A stretch of DNA of 12,500 nt from Chrysomallon squamiferum. Lineage: Eukaryota > Mollusca > Gastropoda > Neomphalida > Peltospiridae. The stretch lies in assembly GCA_012295275.1 (NCBI GenBank), contig CM022676.1, forward strand, positions 8,613,586 to 8,626,085, in the 5' to 3' direction. Within the stretch, counting starts at the first letter, position 1. The number at the start of each line of letters is the position of its first letter. Below the pieces are notes generated by a model. It was not told where the DNA came from. It saw only the letters and a list, made by a program, of their open reading frames with translations, and did no database searches. Shown piece by piece: positions 8,122-12,500 of the stretch. Position numbers and translations under genes: made by a program.

Positions 8122-8476
8122 ACAGTGTGTGGTGTCTGGGTCAGGGTTTGGGAAAGGTTTGTGCATCTGAAGTCAGTGGAGTATTTGTTTTTACAGTGTG
8201 TGGTGTCTGGGTCAGGGTTTGGGAAAGGTTTGTGCATCTGAAGTCAGTGGAGTATTTGTTTTTACAGTGTGTGGTGTCTGGGTCAGGGTTTGGGAAAGGT
8301 TTGTGCATCTGAAGTCAGTGGAGTATTTGTTTTTACAGTGTGTGGTGTCTGGGTCAGGGTTTGGGAAAGGTTTGTGCATCTGAAGTCAGTGGAGTATTTG
8401 TTTTTACAGTGTGTGGTGTCTGGGTCAGGGTTTGGGAAAGGTTTGTGCATCTGAAGTCAGTGGAGTTTGTTTTTAC
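8122..8476. repeat. 71-bp minisatellite, five near-identical tandem copies
   Basis: The start ACAGTGTGTGGTGTCTGG recurs at 8122, 8193, 8264, 8335 and 8406, an exact 71-bp period. Four units look identical; the fifth loses AT before its closing TTTGTTTTTACA. Each unit carries GGG-TCA-GGG-TTT-GGG-AAA-GG (first at 8138-8157). Because 71 is not a multiple of three, three frames are traversed, and the 61-codon open frames at 71-bp spacing are repeat artefacts. Confidence 0.97.
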
Positions 8477-8701
8477 ATTTGTTTTTTTGGGGAAAGGTGG
8501 TCTGTGTGTTTTTGTTTTTGGAGGAGATGAAGTCTGATAAAAGGGAAAAAAACTGGTTTATAATTGTGTGTGTGTGTCTGTGACACAAGGTTTGTGCAAA
8601 GACTGGAGTACACATTTTACAGTGTGTGGTTCTGATATTTGGGAAATATATAGATAAAGGAAAATTTGAGACATACACAGGAAGACAAATTTTTAGAGTG
8701 T

Positions 8702-8734
<33 letters not shown>

Positions 8735-8780
8735 TGAGGTGTCTGGGTCAGGGTTTGGGAAAGATCTGAAGAGAGGAGTT
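8477..8780. repeat. Decayed copies of the 71-bp unit
   Basis: Fragments in the same orientation: GGGGAAAGGTGGTCTGTGTG near 8488; AAGGTTTGTGCA, then ACAGTGTGTGGTTCTGATAT and TTGGGAAATA at about 8587-8647; and GGTGTCTGGGTCAGGG through GGGAAAG and ATCTGAAG at about 8738-8772. The last has lost 8 bp between AAAG and ATCTGAAG. A GA microsatellite interrupts the block. Confidence 0.8.
8700..8734. repeat. (GA)n microsatellite
   Basis: GA dinucleotides with one early AAAG interruption, set between decayed 71-bp units. Confidence 0.93.
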
Positions 8781-8789
8781 TTGTTTTAC

Positions 8790-9296
8790 TGGATGTTTTA
8801 TTTTTCAGTTTAATAAATTTTAAATTGAAATTCAAAGCAATTTAATGCAATGAGAACTTGTCCAAAGGAAACAAATTGAAATTGTCACTTGTTAAATAAC
8901 TCTTTTGTGAAGAAGTCAAATTGTGTTGTTTGGGAAAGGTTGTGATTAATTTCAAATAATGTGCATTTTCAAATAAATTTAAACAAAACAGTTTTTAAGT
9001 AATTTATAAAGAAGATTAATTGTCATTACAAAAAATCATTTCTGAAGAATTCACTTTGGCTGTTTGGGAAGACATATAAATTCATTTCTATGAAGATTCA
9101 AATTTAAAATTGGATTCATTTAAAAAATAAGAAATATATATTAAAAAAAAACAGAAGATTTTTCTTTGTTAATTAAAAAAATAATTCAGAAAACAATTGA
9201 TGGTTTGTTCATTTACAAATTAAATTTTATTTCTTGAAACATATTTCTGTATTTTTTGTTTATTTCAGTAATGAAATGATGTCCGACATTTTTCAA

Positions 9297-9297
<1 letters not shown>
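8790..9297. other. Unique AT-rich sequence, no gene seen
   Basis: TTTGGGAAAGG at about 8930 may be one further trace of the 71-bp unit. Otherwise there is no repeat or coding signal. Confidence 0.45.
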
Positions 9298-9366
<69 letters not shown>

Positions 9367-9420
9367 ATTGTGGTTGTAGTAGTATTAGTAGTAATAATAG
9401 TAATAAGAAGATGATTAAGA
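9298..9420. repeat. Compound microsatellite (AAT)n-(AGT)n with degenerate tail
   Basis: About nine AAT units switch cleanly to about thirteen AGT units, then a mixed AGT/AAT/AAG tail. Open frames here (poly-Asn/Ser on +, poly-Thr/Ile on -) are artefacts. Confidence 0.95.
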
Positions 9421-9830
9421 AGAAACAAAATAAATAAATAATCTTTATTTATACAGCACATGTCTTTATATGCTATAATGATGTTTTATATTCACTATTT
9501 CCCTCAGGTTTTTTAACAGCTCTTATACAACCATCTAATTTACAAGTAAAAAGCAGGATAATTGAAAAAGGAAAAAACTCACCTGAGAATATATAAGTTA
9601 ATTGACGTGTGACATAATTAGTTATATCAAACATGTTGTTTTGTCGTCCACTGCTGATTAAAAATGTCTGATAAAGTCAGTGACCAGTGGTCAGCTTGTT
9701 ATAATGTTTCTTTATTGACCATTAGACAGATATGAATATTCTTTTTGTAATTAAGACAAGAAAAATGAAGAAAAAAATGAGCTGTAAGATAATAATAAGA
9801 AAGAAATGAACACCAAATGTAATAATATAT
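9421..9830. other. Unique AT-rich sequence, nothing recognised
   Basis: No open frame, repeat array or RNA-like element. Confidence 0.45.
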
Positions 9831-9970
9831 AAATACAAAAAATAAATAATAATAATAGTAATAAAAATAAATAAACTTAAATAACTTATTAAATAAATAA
9901 ATAAATAAATAAATAATAATAATACAACTCTTGGGAAGGGGTGTTTTGAAAAAAAAAAAAAAAAAAAATT
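9831..9970. repeat. AAT/AAAT repeats ending in poly(A)
   Basis: AATAATAATAGTAAT and AAATAAATAAAT runs to about 9924, unique CTCTTGGGAAGGGGTG, then an A run of about 19 (9950-9968). Confidence 0.88.
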
Positions 9971-10530
9971 AAGAAATTAATCATTAGTAAGTAGTATTCA
10001 ATGCCTTTTATGTCTTAAAGAACAACCACAGAAAGGATTCAGGAATGAGCAGATTATATTCTGTATGAATTCTGATTATTGTTTCTTTTAAGCTTTCTTT
10101 TATTTTGCTAATTATAAATTCTATGCTTCAAAGCTGAAAATAATGGAAAATACAATATTTAACATCCAGTAGGTGGTGTCAGGAAATTAATCAGTTTGTT
10201 GAAATTGTGTTATTGAACAAAACCGAGTTTTCCAGTTAGAACGTATATTATGTAAATTATTACTGAAAGTTTATTTCCATGTGGCATGTGTTTCCATATT
10301 TAGTGTTAGTGAGGTTGTGTCATTGAATCCATTTTTCTTTATAAGAAATGGAAACTCGATATAAACTGTACATAATTTATACAGTTAATAAGTATTCCTT
10401 TCATTTTAAACTGTTTCTGCATTGATAACAGAAAAATCAATTTGCAGTAGCGGTTTCTTTAAATTTAAGCAGTTTCTTCTTTTGAGTAAAATATAACCTA
10501 AATACAGTGTATACACAAATCATGCTTTTA
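9971..10530. other. Unique AT-rich sequence, nothing recognised
   Basis: Non-repetitive intronic-looking sequence with no coding signal. Confidence 0.45.
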
Positions 10531-10573
10531 TGTGTGTGTGTACATATTCATTTACATATATATATACAAATAC

Positions 10574-10638
<65 letters not shown>

Positions 10639-10663
10639 CAGACAGACAGACAGACAGACATAG
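10531..10663. repeat. Compound microsatellite (TG)n, (AT)n, (GA)n, (CAGA)n
   Basis: Short TG and AT runs precede GAGAGACAGAGACAGAGA, a pure GA stretch and then (CAGA)n ending near 10660. It lies about 90 bp upstream of exon A and is complementary to the CT/TGTC block downstream of that exon. Confidence 0.95.
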
Positions 10664-10670
10664 ATATATA

Positions 10671-10704
10671 TAGCTGTATAATCCTTATAGCTGTATAATC
10701 CTTA
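10671..10704. repeat. Exact 17-bp tandem duplication
   Basis: TAGCTGTATAATCCTTA at 10671-10687 is repeated without mismatch at 10688-10704, about 50 bp before the exon A acceptor. Confidence 0.95.
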
Positions 10705-10753
10705 CATTTCCAGCCATTTCTGAAACAAAATAAATCATTTTTATACTTTGTAG

Positions 10754-10974
10754 ATTCTGGACCTCCTCGGAAGATGCACGTGCACGAGGACAGCAAGGAC
10801 ACAAAGCAGGATCACCACCGCGCTGGCAAGCCATACGGTGCTGAGAAGAATGCAGAGAACATCTACGACACGTACCTGCATGGACACATTCCCAAAAAGT
10901 ATAAAAATGAACACGAGTTCTACGAGGCAGCACGTTCCGAGATGAGAAAAGAGCAACAAGCGAAAAACACAAAG
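10754..10974 (+). CDS. APP: APP-like protein, E2-domain exon A (partial gene, internal exon)
   Basis: Internal coding exon of an amyloid precursor protein-like single-pass membrane protein. It encodes a pre-E2 linker and the start of the helical, extracellular E2 domain, which in this family binds heparan sulfate and mediates dimerisation. An acceptor (ACTTTGTAG) ends at 10753, and the donor AAG|GTATTA starts at 10975. The first two bases (AT) complete a split codon, so the upstream intron is phase 1. 73 full codons follow and the exon ends in phase 0. The first half is a basic, His-rich linker (KMHVHED, DHHR). Next comes NIYDTYLHGH, matching the DKYL segment of vertebrate APP, and then NEHEFYEAARSEMRKEQ, matching NEHAHFQKAKERLE. 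The NEH histidine codon is at 10912-10914. At 221 nt it is longer than vertebrate exon 9 (134 nt as I recall), with the excess in the linker. The RERMS motif of vertebrate APP is absent. Family assignment is strong; APP versus APLP subtype is not meaningful in an invertebrate. Confidence 0.9.
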
Positions 10975-11012
10975 GTATTACTATATACCAGTTTAATACA
11001 CGAGAAATTTAA

Positions 11013-11103
11013 ATTCTCTCTCTCCTTCCCTCTCTCTCTTCTCTCACACTTTCTTGTTCTCTCTCTCTTTCTCATAAAACCAAATTCTCTCTCACACTTT
11101 CTT

Positions 11104-11154
<51 letters not shown>

Positions 11155-11218
11155 CTGTCTCTCTCTTTCTATCTGTCTCTCTGTCTCTCTCTGTCTGTCT
11201 GTCTGTCTCTCTCTCTCA
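11013..11218. repeat. (CT)n/(TGTC)n pyrimidine microsatellite
   Basis: CT-rich with a duplicated segment (TCTCACACTTTCTTGTTCTC at about 11041 and 11090, separated by CATAAAACCAAATT). This is followed by a long CT run (about 11107-11149) and TGTC/TCTG variants to 11218. Confidence 0.95.
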
Positions 11219-11470
11219 TATAACCAGACACACACACTCAGAGATACACAGAAACACAAACACAGATGCACAGAGAAACTCTCACACAGTGACAGATACA
11301 CAAACACCACAAACATACACACAGGACACACGTGCATACACACATAACAAATACATATGGAAACAGAGACACACACTCACACACAATACACACACACCCC
11401 TACTCTCACACTACTCGCTCACACATACACACACACTCTCACACACACTCTCACACTCTCTCTCACACCA
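11219..11470. repeat. CA-rich degenerate dinucleotide block
   Basis: ACAC, CACA and ACTCTCAC variants dominate. It joins directly to the preceding CT block with no unique sequence between. Confidence 0.9.
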
Positions 11471-11511
11471 GTGTTTCTTCTTCTAATTGATGATGTATTT
11501 TTTTTTCTCAG

Positions 11512-11607
11512 CTGATGAAGGAGTGGACAGCGGCCAGGGAACATGTTGCTGAGCTGAAGAAGACTGACCCCAAGAGTGCGGTCAAGCTGTCGGACGAGAT
11601 CACCGAG
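11512..11607 (+). CDS. APP: APP-like protein, E2-domain exon B (internal exon)
   Basis: 32-codon exon, phase 0 at both ends, continuing the E2 coiled-coil-like helices. The acceptor is a run of T followed by CTCAG ending at 11511, with a good branch-point candidate CTAAT at 11483-11487. The donor is GAG|GTGAGA at 11608. It opens with LMKEWTAAREH, corresponding to VMREWEEAE in vertebrate APP and VMKDWSDLEE in fly Appl. The invariant Trp codon is 11524-11526. The TDPKSA segment resembles the ADPKAA of fly Appl. The vertebrate counterpart (exon 10) is 75 nt as I recall, so this exon is 21 nt (7 codons) longer while keeping both boundaries. Codon composition is clearly GC-richer than the flanking introns. 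Confidence 0.9.
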
Positions 11608-11782
11608 GTGAGAGAGACTGTGAAATTTAATTAAATTCATTATAACCATGATGTTCTGATGAATGTCAGACAACAAAATGACATATAAATGGTAGCTGAA
11701 AGCTTGGCTGTTTTCCTCTTGTTAGAAATATGTTCACTGAAAAAAGAGCTATTTTTGTTGTTGTTTTTATTGTTGTTATTGT

Positions 11783-11820
11783 TATTATATACATACATAC
11801 ATCTATATATATATATATAT
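11783..11820. repeat. (TACA)n-(TA)n microsatellite
   Basis: TATATACATACATACATC passes to (AT)n, then CACTCATTCATTCAC. Confidence 0.9.
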
Positions 11821-11876
11821 TCACTCATTCATTCACTTTTATACCTTTTATTGATTCATTCTATTATGTCTGTCTT

Positions 11877-12285
11877 TTTTTCATTCTGTCATTTCTCCAT
11901 CAGTCTTTCTTTCAGTCTGTCATTCATTTCATTCTGTCAGTTTTCATTCTGTCATTTCTCCATAATTCTTTCTTTCAATCCTGTCATTTCTGTCATTCTG
12001 TCATTCTTTTCATTCTATCATATCTCCATCATTCTACTTTCTTTCTGTCATTTTTCTGTCATTCTTTCAGTCCGTCATTTCTCCATCATTCTTTCTTTCA
12101 GTCCGTCATTTCTCCATCATTCATTCTTTCAGTCCGTCATTTCTCCATCATTCTTTCTTTCATTCCATCATTTCTCCATCATTCTTTCTTTCATTCCATC
12201 ATTTCTCCATCATTCTTGCTTTCATTCTCTCATTTCTCCATCATTCATTCTTTCATTCCATCATTTCTCCATCTTTCTTTCTGTC
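11877..12285. repeat. 31-bp pyrimidine-rich minisatellite
   Basis: TTTCTCCATC starts at 12078, 12109, 12140, 12171, 12202, 12233 and 12264, an exact 31-bp period over seven copies. More diverged units extend left to about 11880 (TTTCTCCATC at about 11892, TTTCTCCATA near 11956). The + strand open frame reading HFSIILSF/PSFLHHSF is a translation of the repeat, since 31 is not a multiple of three and the frame rotates. Confidence 0.95.
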
Positions 12286-12323
12286 ACTCTGTCACACTCA
12301 GAGCTGTATTAATGATGTTTCAG

Positions 12324-12476
12324 AGGTTCCAGCGACTGTACCAGGCATATGAACAGGAAGATGAGGCAGAGAAGGAGCAGATTGTCGCTCTGCATCAGCA
12401 GCACGTGCAGAGAGACCTCAACGAACACAAGAGAATGACGATGGAGAAATACATGAATGCCCTCCAGAAGAAAGAT
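12324..12476 (+). CDS. APP: APP-like protein, E2-domain exon C (internal exon)
   Basis: 51-codon exon, phase 0 at both ends. The acceptor is ATGATGTTTCAG ending at 12323 and the donor is GAT|GTGAGA at 12477. The product starts RFQRLYQAYEQEDEAEKEQ and contains IVALHQQHV, equivalent to LVETHMARV in vertebrate APP and LAAMHQQRV in fly Appl. It ends RMTMEKYMNALQKKD, equivalent to LALENYITALQ. The aligned E2 His codon is 12393-12395 and the helix-terminal Tyr is conserved. Basic residues (HKR) lie where vertebrate APP has RRR, within the heparin-binding face. The homologous vertebrate exon 11 is 159 nt as I recall, against 153 here. The rest of E2, the transmembrane segment and the intracellular domain must lie to the right of the window. 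Confidence 0.9.
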
Positions 12477-12500
12477 GTGAGAAAAAAAAAAACATCAGAC
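12477..12500 (+). other. Start of the next APP-like intron (phase 0)
   Basis: GTGAGA followed by a run of A reaches the window edge. The reading frame of exon C cannot usefully continue, and the family alignment stops here. Confidence 0.75.

Larger units (their letters stand above)
1..10753 (+). other. Probable long intron (or its 3' part) upstream of the first E2 exon
   Basis: No exon, promoter or conserved protein was recognised across this stretch. All the longer open frames fall in simple repeats (Phe/Ser-rich, His-rich, Asn/Ser-rich) or are short and unlike any family I know. The acceptor at 10753 shows the region ends as a phase-1 intron. How far left the intron extends, and whether part of the left end is intergenic, cannot be decided from the window. 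Confidence 0.6.
10975..11511 (+). other. Intron between E2 exons A and B (phase 0, 537 bp)
   Basis: GT at 10975-10976 and AG at 11510-11511 bound the intron. Nearly all of it is simple sequence: a pyrimidine (CT/TGTC) block, then a CA-rich block, then a short unique stretch with the branch point and a T-rich tract. The many frame-spanning translations seen here (SLSLSL, RERERE, HTHTHT) are repeat artefacts. Confidence 0.88.
11608..12323 (+). other. Intron between E2 exons B and C (phase 0, 716 bp)
   Basis: Donor GTGAGA at 11608 and acceptor TTTCAG ending at 12323. The left third is unique AT-rich sequence with a TTGTTGTT/TTATTG segment, then a TACA/TA microsatellite. The right two thirds are a pyrimidine-rich 31-bp tandem repeat. 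The AG at 12300-12301 (CACACTCAG) is a competing acceptor 22 nt upstream of the one that keeps the E2 frame. Using it would shift the frame. Confidence 0.88.

Noticed and set aside
8127-8537. Four overlapping 61-65-codon open frames with identical products
   Set aside because: They are the 71-bp minisatellite translated at 71-bp offsets; no ATG start or family resemblance.
9213-9461. Poly-Thr/Ile (minus) and poly-Asn/Ser (plus) open frames
   Set aside because: Direct translations of the AAT/AGT microsatellite.
10685-10972. Minus-strand open frames of 95 and 72 codons opposite exon A
   Set aside because: Antisense shadows of a real coding exon; the + strand product matches APP E2 and has splice sites.
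10774-11223. 149-codon + frame beginning at an ATG inside exon A
   Set aside because: The first 67 codons are real exon sequence, but the frame then reads through the donor at 10975 into CT repeats. The ATG is an internal Met, not a start.
11689-12312. A 207-codon + strand open frame, the longest in the window
   Set aside because: It is the 31-bp pyrimidine repeat plus T-rich intron; the Phe/Ser/His/Leu pattern follows the repeat, and it lies between two well-defined exons.
1-12500. CRISPR array, bacterial operon or phage content
   Set aside because: Spliceosomal exons and eukaryotic satellite DNA make the window animal nuclear DNA; the tandem arrays have no unique spacers between conserved repeats.

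Overview
This window is nuclear DNA from an animal. It is AT-rich, almost free of long open reading frames, and crowded with microsatellites, minisatellites and homopolymer tracts. The only protein-coding content I can support is at the right-hand end: three short, GC-richer exons on the + strand with consensus splice sites. Together they encode about 157 residues of the E2 (central extracellular, mostly helical) domain of an amyloid precursor protein-like protein (APP/APPL family). The residue spacing matches insect Appl better than vertebrate APP, so the host is an invertebrate. Microsatellite density, long introns and a weak cephalopod-type tRNA-derived SINE signature lean towards a mollusc, possibly a cephalopod. 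That host assignment is an inference of moderate confidence.

Layout. Positions 1-10753 hold no recognisable exon and are best read as one long intron, or part of one, upstream of the first E2 exon. It contains AAT/GAA, ATC and ATTC repeats (0.55-1.6 kb), a T-rich stretch (1.9-2.15 kb), a CpG-retaining unrecognised patch (3.64-3.87 kb), a purine tract followed by a SINE-like relic (4.05-4.31 kb), a 37-bp minisatellite (4.58-4.71 kb), and T-rich sequence (5.0-5.7 kb). Further right come a decayed tandem repeat of about 115-140 bp (6.1-6.57 kb), a decayed GGTTATCT-type repeat of about 20 bp (7.29-7.53 kb), a tRNA-like A-box (7.8 kb), a nearly perfect 71-bp minisatellite with G-quadruplex-like runs and a decayed right flank (8.12-8.78 kb), and an AAT/AGT repeat (9.3 kb).

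Exon A (10754-10974), exon B (11512-11607) and exon C (12324-12476) are separated by introns of 537 and 716 bp, both made largely of simple or tandem repeats. Intron positions and phases (1, 0, 0, 0) match those I recall for vertebrate APP exons 9, 10 and 11, so this part of the gene structure appears ancient. A GA/CAGA microsatellite just upstream of exon A and a CT/TGTC microsatellite just downstream are reverse complements of each other. In pre-mRNA they could pair and loop the exon out. No RNA gene, CRISPR array or complete mobile element is supported. I see no undescribed multi-gene system here. The unusual content is repeat structure acting on, or simply sitting in, a conserved gene.
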